Below, piece by piece: positions 1-11,153 of a DNA stretch of 34,186 bases (position 1 is the first letter of the stretch; the number at the start of each line of letters is the position of its first letter). The notes under the pieces are model-generated. The model searched no databases, was not told the origin of the DNA, and saw only the letters and a program-made list of their open reading frames with translations. Made by a program: the position numbers and the translations under genes. Origin of the DNA: Phallusia fumigata (Eukaryota > Chordata > Ascidiacea > Phlebobranchia > Ascidiidae); the NCBI GenBank assembly GCA_008931825.1, contig QXVZ01008187.1, positions 1 through 34,186 on the forward strand, written 5' to 3'.

Positions 1-320
1 ATTGTTTTGACTGATTTGGTGGGATGTGTTTTGTAAACTGGGATTTTCTAATTTTTCTGTGCAAGGAATGGCAACGAGAATATGAATGACTGGTGAAAAT
101 ATTTCCTGTAGTTTACATTGGCTATGCGATGTAAATATACACATAAAACAATCATCTGATGAAATAAATTCAGAAAAGAAAATGAAAGTCTTTTATTTTT
201 TTTATCGATAGCCCTAAATCAATTTTATTTGCAGTTTTTATTTGTTTAGGTGCAAAAATCAATAAATGTGTATTTTTATGGTACCTTTATATTCCAGTTC
301 TTATTTTACACTTGTTGTAG
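1..320. other. Probable intron of gene A
   Basis: This AT-rich stretch has no exon that I recognise. It ends in the acceptor TTGTTGTAG directly before the first recognisable gene A exon, so it is probably the intron separating the stalk exon from upstream ectodomain exons outside the window. The exons expected by analogy with genes B to F are not in this interval. Confidence 0.6.
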
Positions 321-3300
321 GTTGAAGCTGTTGAGGTGCCTGTTTCACCACCAAGTAAGTTTTTCTGGCACTTAAATAGAAAGTGAGCAAACCAATTTTA
401 TAAGAGTCAATTGATAGGACTGTCAAGTTACAAAAATAATGACACACACTGTGTAACCAAATCGAAAAGATTGAAAATTGGTGTGTCACAACCTGGAGAA
501 ATGTTGTTGGGGAATTACTTCAATTTTTATAAATTAGAAAAGCATTTAATGTGACTACTGCCTTGATTTAATGAAATTTGAGACTTTTACGTTAACTGCA
601 TTGTCTTGTATTTTTTTGTGAAGAACTACAAAACTGTTAACAATGCACCTTAACCAAGTGAATCAAACTCAACTCGACTTGTTTATTTTTATGCAAATTA
701 AATTACATTTTCTTCTCAAAAAGTTCTTGATACTCAGAAGATCAGGAATATAGTAACTGTGGATATTTTTATTTTCCCAGGCTATCCTGACTCTGTTGTG
801 TACGGAATCATTGGTGGCTGGATCGCTTGTTTTGTAATTTTTATTGCTGTAGCTTGGTATCTTATTTGGAAACTTCGACAGAAACCAGTAAAATCTGCAT
901 CCAACAGTGAGGTTCACAGGACACAGGTTTTTTTACAGTTTTAGTTTTTGGTGCAATTAGTAAATGTCAATTTTCAGTTTCTTTTTAAAAATGTCTGTAA
1001 AAAAAACAGTAACCTAAACCAGTTATTCCTGTAATGACTGTCTACCCGAATTTCTTTGCTCTGTAGGGACCTTTTTTATTTGATTGTGTAATTATTGTGA
1101 AATAGCGACTCCTAATATGATTCAGCATATCTTGTTTGATGCAGTTGGAGAATAGCTGCCCACTGGTTTTACTCAAACATGAAAAACTGGGCTGGCATTG
1201 GCACTAACAACTTTAAGCAAGCACCAGGTCACACTTACCATCTGCCTATCTGACTAAAGGTTTCTTTTTTATTAAACCGTGGAGACTAACAAAATCGATG
1301 GAGAAGAGCTTTCACATTAGACTAGCTGGCTATTCTAAAATAGTTGTTTCGAATCCACAATATTAAAATCAAGACCTGTATTAAGTTTAAAAGAATGAAA
1401 AACAACAAAACAACAATTAAGAACTGTTTGTTTACTAAGTTCGCATGCCTTTTTAGACCTATAACTGAGGTTAATTTTCCATTCAGCTACTAAACAATAT
1501 GGTTTATATAGTTTTATGCAAAGGAAGAACAATAACAAGGCAACTACTGTTTTCTACCCTGACTTCACCACAAATGTACCTCAAAACTGATTTGTACAGT
1601 CCATTCATAATTTCAGGTCATTTCCACGATTTAATGGCAAAATTGATGGTGCATGGATTCCAATCCCTAAAATCCAATATTTTACCTAAACATTCCTACC
1701 AACCAAACTGATGAACATTTGATTTAGTTGTTTTTTGTTAAATTAACATTTGTATAAACGTGTAGGATAAAGAGGTGCGATACGTCGGATCACCACAAAA
1801 TAGGTTTTCGTCCACGGGCACCACAACAGAGTACAACACACAAAATCCTCTAAACAGTGTATCACGGCAAACACAACATGAAATGCAAAGGATCTCTGGA
1901 CATGCAGCATCTGGAACACCACCTAATGAGGAAAACAACTATAGTGAAAGTGGGTCAAGTAAACTTTTCCGTAATAAAATTCCAGCTTACACCCTCTGGT
2001 ATAGCGACATAAACAGAATGCACATGTTTATCCTAATTTATCTAGATTTAGTGTTTGTAATATCTCACACCCCCCAAAAAACAAATTGTGTTTCTTGAAT
2101 TTATGTTTGATTGCCATGTATGTCAGACAAAAACAAGCCCTTCTCTATTTTTGCTGTGTATACGTGTTTTAAATTCATTGGTTTTTGTCCACAAGGGGGG
2201 GCACAAAAAATTTACAATGCTTTGGAGGGGCATGGTACACAAAAGTTTGGAAAACACAGAATTAAGGTCCAATACCTGTAAATGTTTGGGTAACATGTTT
2301 TCACTCAATATATAAATGATGTAACAACAAGGGCCAAAGTGTAGATTTTTGACTTATAACAGGGGTCAATAATTATCCAAATTTATTTAAATGAGCACCA
2401 ATTTTATGCAGATAAAAAAATCTGCCACCAGCATTTTTCCAAAGTTTTAAACCGTATAATTCGTACTTAATACACGGCTGCACAATGATCTTATCAGCCT
2501 GATGGGTATTGTGTTGCGACAGTACTATGTACTTTTGTCGGTAAATAACGTTCAATGGAAAGCTTTTGCGTAAAGTCGCTGTTGCTTGACCCAAAACTTT
2601 ACCTAATGTCTGGCGGACCATTCGCAACACAATTTAAAACCACAGCTGCAGGACAAGTGAAAAAGCACACTTTGGGAAGCCCTGACTTAAAACATGAGAA
2701 TATTTCTTGCTTTAGAATTTCTGTGTTATACTTCTGCTTTTTGTTTTTGTTTACAGACATTTCTGATATTTACAATGATGTTGTTGCTCCTGAACCAATA
2801 TACGAGCCTTCTCCTGGTGTTTCTGATGACAATGGGTGAGACACTGAGTATTTACATTTAATATTTTGTTTCAGAGCGAACTTCAAAACAAGCCAAAAAG
2901 TGTGTGTATTTACACAAATACATGTACATTAATCAGCTGACTCGGCAAACAAACCTGTTTTAAATAATGTCTCAAAGCACACTCATCAAAAACAGCCAAA
3001 AGCATAACAGGAGCAAATTGGTACTGCAAAAAACAACTAAACCACATGTAAAAAATAGGATGGCATTTTTTAGGGTAAATGGTTTAACTGTCTAAATTAT
3101 TAATCCCCAGCCAGGGTAGAATTCCCTGAACAAGGAATTTGTTCATTAGGGGAATGGATTTTCACTACATAGTTAAGTTGTTCACGATATGTGTAGCATT
3201 CCTTTTAGACCAGTGGTTCCAAACCCTTAAGTATTACTTTATATTCCTTCTTGTCTAATGTGTACAAAAAAAAAAGTTTCAAAATAACCAAAGAGAATGC

Positions 3301-3870
3301 ATCAAAATGGTTGGGAACCATTGCGATAGATATATAGGTTGACAAAAACTTAATCATGCACAATGTGGAGCAAAATTAGGAAACACATTTTCTGTAGTAT
3401 CTGCCGGTATTATTTCACCTTACCTTCCCTCTGGTTGATGTCGTCAAATTGAATTACATAGGTTGATATGTTCAATCAAAACTGACTTTTTGTGTATATA
3501 GAGGCAGAAAAACCCTCCGTTTTTCTTACTTTTTCTTTAATTATAACCTTTATCACCTTTAATATCAACATAAAAATGGTTGCTTGCAAAATATTCAAGC
3601 TCTGCTAACTTTTCACCCAGATATGACATAGATTAACAAAATTGCATTTACTTATCTTTAATCATTGCACATAATTGGTTTGTCATGCATGTATGATGCT
3701 CAAATACCATTTGCGTTCTAAATCTACCTGTCAATAATTGCATTATCAGAATTAGTACCTGTAACAAAAAAACATTTTGTGTTTGCAGCCATGACAATGA
3801 GACGTATGAACAACCAGTAACAGTATTAAAGACTGGAAGACCAGTGTATCAGAATGCACAGCGTAAATAA
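321..3870 (+). CDS. Gene A: cadherin-like transmembrane receptor, 3' part (stalk, TM, Tyr-rich tail)
   Basis: Five exons join in phase: 321-354, 781-926, 1766-1958, 2757-2835 and 3789-3870, encoding 177 residues before the TAA at 3868-3870. The 34-nt first exon encodes a very short stalk (VEAVEVPVSPP). The second holds one TM helix starting SYPDSVVYGIIGGW, with a GxxxG motif, followed by basic IWKLRQK, which sets the inside. The tail has seven tyrosines: RYVG, EYNT, NYSE, IYND, IYEP, TYEQ and a near-terminal VYQN. pYxN is the known Grb2 SH2-binding pattern, so adaptor signalling is plausible but inferred. The ectodomain lies upstream of the window; the cadherin assignment comes from paralogs B to F, whose TM exon is homologous. 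Introns 927-1765, 1959-2756 and 2836-3788 contain no other gene that I recognise. Gene A has the richest tail in the cluster and shows no frame break. The donor after 926 (CAG/GTTTTT) is weak. Confidence 0.75.
2508..2633. repeat. 12-bp perfect inverted repeat with ~100-bp loop
   Basis: ATTGTGTTGCGA at 2508-2519 is the exact reverse complement of TCGCAACACAAT at 2622-2633. The pair lies inside a gene A intron, and the loop looks richer in GC than its surroundings. It could be a small hairpin or the remnant of a miniature inverted-repeat element. I saw no target-site duplication. Confidence 0.5.
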
Positions 3871-5348
3871 CTGTTTTTGACATTTTCCACTCTGCAACAT
3901 GCAGCTAAGATACTCAACACAGTAAAGCAGTTTAAATGTGTTTTTTTGCCAAATGCATCCATTTTATTTAATTATCTGTTTTATTATGATTTTTCATTGA
4001 CATTTAACAAAATGCAGCCTAAACCATAATGGATTCATGTAGTGATGAAAGTTGTTGTTATTTTAAGTTAACTTATGGAAGTTTAGTGTTGGTATCTGTT
4101 TTTTTATTGCACAATCTTTTAATCAAACCACATCTTTATTACAACTTATTCAATGACTGCTCAGTGCACTGCAGTATTGTTCTGTATATTATTGTGTTTT
4201 GTAATTAAATTTAGACAGCCCCTGTATTATTAAACCTAATACTATGAATCATAATATCTCTAAAAATTTATACCTGTACACAACCATGTAATAAAAACAA
4301 ATACCTTTAGGAAAGTTTTGTGTAGATAGGCAGACTTGTGCCCAAGTATTTGTTCTCTGAATACCTTTCTCCGATCCTTTTACAGTGTATGTGTAAGGTT
4401 TTTGCATCATATAAGCACACAACATACAACAGGCAACATTAGAATAAAAATTCGATGGTGCTACAGAACAGATACTTCTCACAGCCCCCACCACATGTTT
4501 TTGGTCCTTTGTGTAAAGTCGTACCTCAGCAATATTTAAAAAAATATTAGTGTTGTGAACATAAAGATTTAAAAACATATCAAACATATCCTGTGGTTTG
4601 TTCTAGAAATTGCATTACATGGTGTTAAAAGCTTAACATTTTTGAGACAACGTTTAAAACAGCTTGTGCAAAAGCATTCAAGTAGTAAGTTATGATCTGT
4701 AGTTTGGCCAGGAATACTTAATTTATTGGTTTGTTCTATTTTTAACCCTAATGCAAAACAATGCCATAAACACTCACAATAATACCACCACCTAAATACC
4801 TGCATCATTGCAGTCCTGTTGGATTGTATTTATTTGATTGTTTTGAATTTTTAAAATTGGTTACCCAATTTGGATCAACCTAGTCGGTCCACTGGGTTGA
4901 AGCAATGCCACATAGCTTTCTTACTGAGTAGAGCACAAACAACTAAGACAAAATTAGAGCTCTAAGGATCAGGAGCACAAGGCAGTTTTACTAACAACTA
5001 GACTATTAGAAAATACACTAGATTAAATGTATATCTTGACAATTTTCTTGGCTGATTTTGTTGGACAATAAATAAAATAATTAATTGAAATCTTTTATGG
5101 TAATCGAAAAATGTTTTATGACACACCCTTCATACTGTTACTGTAATTTGGTTAGACTGAAGGTCACGTTCGGTAACTTGCCTTATTGTTTCAGGCTTTT
5201 GTGTAACACACAAAGTAAATACTTGAAACTTGATAATCTGTACGTGACCTATAGTCTAAATACCCCAAACTTGATATCCCAAGTTAATATATTCCTGTTA
5301 GTTGGATCCAAAGTTAATTTAAGTTTGGCCCCCAACTGTCTTTTATGG
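3871..5348. other. Gene A 3' UTR and A-B intergenic region
   Basis: The first few hundred bases are probably the gene A 3' UTR. The remainder is AT-rich, with open frames only on scattered short stretches on both strands, none matching the family exons or showing coding character. I see no RNA gene or transposon ends. Confidence 0.5.
4204..4209 (+). terminator. Candidate poly(A) signal of gene A (ATTAAA)
   Basis: ATTAAA lies about 335 bp after the gene A stop codon, downstream of T-rich sequence. It is the common variant of AATAAA. The assignment rests on position alone. Confidence 0.35.
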
Positions 5349-5480
5349 CACTAGTAGGAAATGAAGGGCTTTAACTGACACACATTTTCCTGCAAGGTCT
5401 ATAAAACAAAAATACTGTTATTGCAGGTCAAGGAAATTGATATGCATGTTTTGCAGATCTGGTGGCAACTAACATGTCAA
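5349..5480 (+). promoter_or_regulatory. Candidate core promoter block of gene B
   Basis: This is the divergent gene B version of a block found before all five start codons in the window. It begins CACTAGTAGG (others have CACTAGTGGG), then AAGGGCTTTAACTGA, then a good TATA box (TATAAAA at 5400-5406), then TTATTGCAGG about 25 bp further on, where transcription could start. It lies about 90-215 bp upstream of the ATG. The promoter role is inferred from conservation and the TATA spacing. Confidence 0.5.
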
Positions 5481-5565
5481 ACCAAATCTTTATATTTTAT
5501 CAAAATCAAAATTTTTAATCAGAGAAATTTTACTAAATTGTACTTTAGCAAAAATCAGGGGTAAA

Positions 5566-8406
5566 ATGCATTTTGCTACAGCTGCTTTGTTTGCATTAAG
5601 TTCTATGATTGTAGGAGCACATGGTAAGTGTGTTATATCTGCCCAATTTATGCATATAAGTTTGTAATGCGTTTTTTTGTGTTTAGCCTTATGCATTTTG
5701 ACACCACAAACATCAGAGGTGCATGAAGATGCACCATCCAATGCAGAAGTGAAATTTGGAACATACGACACTAGTGATGTTGGTACAGGTTTTACATTGA
5801 CTCTTGATGCAACACTAGACAAGTTTTTCTACTTGGATAGTGTAACTTTGAGAGTTAAATCTGGAGTAAGTATTTCAAGAAATGATGCAACATCAGGAAA
5901 CAACATTGTTGGAAAAATATCTTGCACTGAAATTGGTACTGATCCCCTAACGTTGGTTAGTACTTGTGTATTACTTACCAAAGTCTGTGTTTCAAATTTG
6001 TCTTTGCATATTTTCAGACCAACGAGCTCAGCATTCAGACAATTAAAACAAACAAATCTCCTCCTGCATTTAGTAACCCAAGCTACTCGTTTAATGTGGA
6101 TGATGTAAGAAAATTTTTTTTTGCAGTATGATTGCACCTGCTTTGTTTGAATCAATACTATTGTGTTTGTTGTTGTGCAGAATTATCCAATGAATGTTGA
6201 CATTCCATCAGCTCAGGTCTCTGCAACAGATGTTGATATCAGTACCAACCTAAACTATGATATTGTTTCCCAGTCTCCAGAATTTGTATTTGCACTTTCT
6301 TCTTCAAGTTTACCTAATTTTTGTCTTATTGTTGCATTGGATTACAACAGGGAATATAAATATTATGTCAATATGTACGTCTGTAACATTTTAAAGGCAT
6401 TCTCATGGCCAACATCAAACTATTTACTGGCATTTTGTCAGTAAATAAGTCAACTATGTGATTGATTGTGATTAAAAAGTCTTAATTTTAACCAATACTT
6501 TTCTCACAACATGTTATAACATTAGTGCATATTATTTTCAGCTCTGCAACCTCAACAGGTGTTGACAACATTGGGAATGAGTGGTTGCAAACATCTTATG
6601 CAAAGGTTACCTTTGATGTAGTGGACACAGATAACAATCCACCAGTGTTTTTGCCCTGTCCCTCTCTTGGCTGTCCTCCACCACTCTATCAAGCAACAGT
6701 GGAAAATGGAAGCACAGAGGTTTTTACACTGTTAACTTTACTTTCTTGTAGTAAAAAGTGATGTTAAAGGGCATTTTGATAAACTTGTATAGCTCTCATG
6801 GTATAGAATGCTTTTCTTGCTTGTAAAAAGCAGAAAAATTCTAACCAAAAATTTGTTTCATAGATAATATTCTTGGATTCCAATACAATTCAAGCTATTG
6901 ATGGTGACACACAAATTGATACAACAATTATATACCAGCTAACATCAGGTAATGTAACTACAAACACTGATTGACTTAAGGTGATGTTATTCGTGCGGTT
7001 GGTTTTATTTGTATAGTGGTGAAGTTTTAATTTTAGATGACTAAAAAACACAAAGTTTTTTCTGTATATTTGTCAGGATACCCAGGTAGCTACACAGATT
7101 ACTTTGAAATAAATCGGAACACAGCCAAAGTATCTTTGATGAAGCCCTATGATGCCAATATTGAAGTTTTTACATTGTTAATTGAAGCAAGTGAAGTTTC
7201 ACTCCTTGGGCATTCTTCATTTGCCACTTTAACAGTAAGTTGGGCACAAAATTTTGTTTTCAGTACTGAATAAAATAAATGTTTTTTAAATAGTTTTATG
7301 CCATAGTAAAACCTTGTGCCAGTTGACAAACCACTTAACATTATTAACAGCAGGTTATAAAAATTGCCCTGTATCTGTTTTTTTTTTTTTTTAAGTTGAA
7401 CATGCTAATTTATACATAGAATAACAACTTTTCATGTTTTGTCAATGCCTAAATATAATTTACTCATATATAACTTTCAGTTACACTTATTGTTTGTTCA
7501 AGTTATGAAGTAAAGAGTCAACAATAAAATGTGGTTGCCAAAAGTAAACATACAGCACTGTGATGCACTAGGTTTACAGTAAGTTCACTAAATGAGGTGA
7601 AAGTGTTTTGTTTGTTGTATCGAAAGAATGTTTGCTTTCGATTGTGTGAACTTCGAAATCAGTGTTGTTTGGTAAGCACTTGAACTGATGCATACTAACT
7701 TTTATTGCAGGTTACAGCCACCCAAATAACTTGTTTTCCAATTGTGGGAACTGGTTTCCCACCTCAAGTAAGTGCTTACCCAACCCAGGAAACTGGTTAC
7801 ACAACTCAAGAAACCGGTACTCTTCCACAAGAAACTGGTTTCTTTACTTCAGCAACTGGTTGTCCACCTTTAGAAACAAATTATGGTAATTTGTGTTACG
7901 TTTATTTTGTTTGATAAAAGAAGCAAAAAACACACTTGCCCAAAAAAACAATCAATCGGTTAATAAAGGATAAATGCACTGCAGGAAAACTCCTATTTAT
8001 ATGTGTTATGTAACATAATCTGTGTCACAATAAAGAGTGAATTTGGTGCATTAGAAAATTTTGACTGGGGTAAGGTAAACATGTTTAGTGTACATTTAAT
8101 GATCTATGTTCATAAATAGGATTTTTAGAAACTGATAACATAACGATTTTTGCAAAACTGAAAGCAAAGTTGAAAAATTTTACATTCAAACATAATGCCA
8201 AACAAGTAGACTTTCCAGCAATTACCCAACACTAATGTTAAAGGAGTACTTTGCTTGCAGTGTCTAGAAACATGTAATTTTGCATGATTTGTTTTTCAGG
8301 TTATCCAGTCTCTGTTGTTTATGGAATTATTGGAGGTTGGCTTGCCAGCCTTGTAATTTTTGTTGTGATTAGCTGGTATCTTATTGCAAGACCATACTTA
8401 AACTAA
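5566..8406 (+). CDS. Gene B: cadherin-like membrane protein with prematurely truncated tail
   Basis: Nine exons join without a break into 436 residues: 5566-5623, 5687-5955, 6018-6104, 6181-6374, 6542-6719, 6864-6948, 7077-7234, 7711-7885 and 8300-8406. Exon 1 encodes a signal peptide (MHFATAALF..., likely cleaved after GAHA). EC1 begins at TSEVHEDAP. EC2 has VSATDVD, ALDYNREYKYYV and the calcium-linker motif DTDNNPPVF. EC3 has IQAIDGD and IYQLTSG. The stalk contains three 7-residue Q-E-T-G repeats. One TM helix carries YGIIGGWLA. Translation ends at TAA 8404-8406 after ARPYLN; gene C has CAA (Gln) here and continues, so the cytoplasmic tail is reduced to about six residues. The protein should still reach the membrane and could act as a non-signalling or decoy form. 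The ATG fits because signal-exon length (58 nt) and phase match all paralogs. Introns 7235-7710 and 7886-8299 contain nothing recognised. Confidence 0.8.
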
Positions 8407-9184
8407 GAAAAAGCAATGAATAACTCCCATATGCCTTTGGTGAGCAGATATTTGATGTCTGTGTTTTATAAATCTGAGATTTTTTGCATTTATGTATTTA
8501 TTGAACAAGGTTTATCATATTATTTTATTGACTAAAAAATTAAATCAGACTTACAACGTCCACTAATCTCTTCTTTTTGTATGTTGTTTTGAACTTTTAA
8601 TGATGGGACAAACTTATGCCCGACTAAAATTAAAAAAAAAACAATCTGCTACTAATCCCATTGTCTCATACCTTTTTGCTTTAATTTGTACCATAAACAA
8701 TGTACTCCTAAATATTTCAAGTTTATTAAAAATGGTCTCCATTTATTTGTTTAAAGCAGGTATATTGTTGTCCCAAAATTTATCAGGGCCAAATTTTTTT
8801 TTCGGGTTATCCAGGAAAAAAAGAAAAAGACACCAGACATAATGTTGTATGGCCAGAAAGCAACACGACACTGGAACAGCAAAATGGTTAGTAGTTACAG
8901 CATTTATCTCAAACAATATATAAAATGCAAGGATTTTTCACTGCCATAATCAGACTTGTTTTGTTCAAACTTCAAGTCTATTTTACACAAAGTATACAGG
9001 GATGTCTGAATATTATACAAAATCACTGAATGGCAAAATTTATTTCCATGTTAACTTTGTGCAAGCTTTTACAGAAGTTTAGAATATTTACAGATGTTGC
9101 TCAAACTAATAACTTGCATAATACAGGTGTTGAAAAATCAATATATGAGAATGATCCTGGTCTTTCTGACAAGATCATCCATAG
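8407..9184 (+). pseudogene. Decaying cytoplasmic-tail exons of gene B
   Basis: Sequence after the gene B stop still matches gene C tail exons: 8407-8439 (rest of the TM/tail exon), 8815-8886 and 9127-9184. The middle exon is one base shorter than in C because an A-run has lost a base, which would shift the frame even without the stop. The last exon still encodes SIYENDPG, so a YEN tyrosine motif survives in DNA but is unreachable. Loss of constraint after the upstream stop is the simplest explanation. Confidence 0.65.
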
Positions 9185-10472
9185 GTAAGATGACCATACA
9201 ATGAGTTATAAGTACTTTAAAATAGTCACAGACCTGGAGATATCAAGCTGTCAGACACTGAAATTCTAAATCAACTTTCTAACCTTTTAAAACCAGCTTA
9301 GCGATTGAAAATTATAAAACATGTGAATATTATTAAAAACATATTGTATTCTTACTAATATATTTTCATGAAAAAAAAATTTAAAATTAAAATGTGTCAA
9401 CTATTTTGTAAAATAGAAAAAGAAAATTGGTTTGTTGCCATCAAAGTTTAAACATCACTTGATGCATTAAACATATGTATGATGCTTTATTCAGTCATGA
9501 ACAAGATGCAAGCAACAACTTGTTCAAGATGAAGTGACTTGCTGACCACCCCACCCAATAAGATCTCTTCATCAAACCTAATTTTGTTGGTGTTATTTTT
9601 AATAAACACCAAAATAATTGTAGGTTGGGTTAAACATAACAGAAGTAATTTGGTATCATGACAAATAACTTTACCATTCAAATGCTTTGTTTTGAGAGGA
9701 GCAAATTGTTGCAACTTTTTTACTAAATGGTTTAGATTAGCATTTTTATTTTTAAATTCATCTCTTTGCTTTAGTGTCACACCAACTATTTAACATTACT
9801 TGTTTATTTTTTCAAGGAAATTTTATTTTTTTGTAAATTTTAGGGTCACATTTTTGTCTTATAAATTTTTATCTAATTTGTTGCCTGTACTATTAGCATC
9901 TTACAATTTGTGAACTTAAAAGCAGCAACCATGAACAAAACTTAATGCTTCACTTTTTTTAAAAAACATAGAAAATAGCAATAATGAGTGATTTGTTATT
10001 ACTTGGCAGCAATTAGCATCGCTTTTTGGTATTCAGTGTCAGATTGTTGCATGATTAGTGTCTTAGGATTTTTTAAACTGTACTTAATAAATTATATTAG
10101 ACTTTGGGTATATATATGTAATGTCAAGACAGGAAAAAACTAGCTCAGAGTGAGACTTACAGAATTACAACTCAGTTTGCACTGGGTTTGTGCTTTACAT
10201 AGTACTGATACCAGTTTGAAATGTTTGCTACTGAAGGAGAGTAGCCTTAAAAAAGATACAAACAATCTTTAATGAAACTGTGACCACTGTTGACAAAACA
10301 ATTTCCTGAAATGATTATGTTCTTTTTTAGTGATCATGTAAAAACAAAATTGATGTTACTTTTTTTATTTCAATTATATAGTAAGAAATATCTCGACCCA
10401 ATACTTACTGCACTAATTTCATAACCCGGCTTATTTTCAAAGATGTATGTCCTTAAAGCTGGTGCTTATAGA
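9185..10472. other. B-C intergenic region with family-wide 3' flank homology
   Basis: No coding exon is recognised. Parts of this stretch, such as TCAGTCATGAACAAGATG near 9493, recur downstream of gene C (near 15312) and of the E-F relic (near 29648). The intergenic DNA was therefore duplicated with the genes. No final YQN-type exon is seen here. Confidence 0.55.
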
Positions 10473-10610
10473 CACTAGTGGGCACTAATGGGCTTTGACT
10501 GATGTGCATGCATCTGCCTGCATTGTCTATCAAACATAATGCTCTGTTCATTGCAGGTTAGGGAGATAAACTGTTTCTGTGGGAGTTCTGATGGCAATTA
10601 TTTTGGCTAA
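10473..10610 (+). promoter_or_regulatory. Upstream copy of the promoter-like block before gene C
   Basis: It starts with the palindrome CACTAGTGGG, followed by TGGGCTTTGACTGA, TGCATCTGCCTGCATTG, TCTATCAAAC and TTCATTGCAGGTTAGG. It lies about 540-680 bp before the gene C ATG, farther than in the other genes. A second, partial copy lies closer to the gene. Confidence 0.5.
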
Positions 10611-10929
10611 CCAAGTCATCGTTTTTATTAGGATGTTTAATAGGCTGTTATTTGTGTTTTAAACTTTTATTTTTATCAGGGAATCTTTACAAAAAATAAA
10701 TAGGAAATAAAAAATCAAACAGGCTTTTGTTAATTAAGGCATGACTGTGTTTTACATATTACTTGTGTCATCTTTTCGGCCAATATATATTTGTTTGTAA
10801 GTGACGACTTTTGGCAAAACATGAAGTAAACACCTTAAACTTGATTTTTCCAGTAAATTTCACATGGGTTTATGGTAATAATTTGCAGTAAGTTGAAAAT
10901 CTAAGTTAATGAAAGTATGCTCTCAAAAT

Positions 10930-11035
10930 TTACATGCATCTGCCTGCATTGTCTATCAAACAAAAATGCATTGTTCATTGCAGGTTAGGGAGATTGGCAT
11001 GTTGCTGTGGCAGTCCTGGTGGCAATTTATTATGT
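10930..11035 (+). promoter_or_regulatory. Proximal copy of the promoter-like block of gene C
   Basis: It contains TGCATCTGCCTGCATTG, the TATA-like TCTATCAAAC, and TTCATTGCAGGTTAGG about 25 bp later, ending near GGTGGCAATTTA. It lacks the CACTAGTG part. Its distance to the ATG (about 120-220 bp) matches the other genes, so it is the likelier active promoter. Confidence 0.5.
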
Positions 11036-11134
11036 CATTAAGTCACTTTTTTTGTTGAGTTGGTTGATAGAATGGTATTTGTGTTTAAAACTGTTTTATT
11101 GTTATTAGGGAAACTTGACAAAAGTAAACAAGCA

Positions 11135-11152
11135 ATGAAAAATCAAATGTAA
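11135..11152 (+). promoter_or_regulatory. Upstream ORF (MKNQM) before gene C
   Basis: ATG AAA AAT CAA ATG TAA ends one base before the main ATG at 11154. The arrangement also occurs in gene E and, with different codons, in gene F. A uORF ending this close to the start could limit translation or favour reinitiation. That role is inferred from position. Confidence 0.45.
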
Positions 11153-11153
11153 A

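Noticed and set aside
2757..3870. ITIM or ITAM motif in the gene A tail
   Set aside because: The tyrosine motifs do not fit the ITIM pattern (S/I/V/L at -2 with I/L/V at +3) or paired ITAM spacing. Only pYxN-like and Yxx(V/I) motifs are claimed.
4249..4587. 112-codon minus-strand open frame
   Set aside because: It lies in the gene A 3' flank, has no recognisable domain and no paralogous counterpart. It is treated as chance.
5829..6155. Minus-strand open frame opposite the gene B EC1 exons
   Set aside because: It is a shadow of the real exons on the plus strand and spans plus-strand introns. Similar shadows occur opposite exon 2 of C, E and F.
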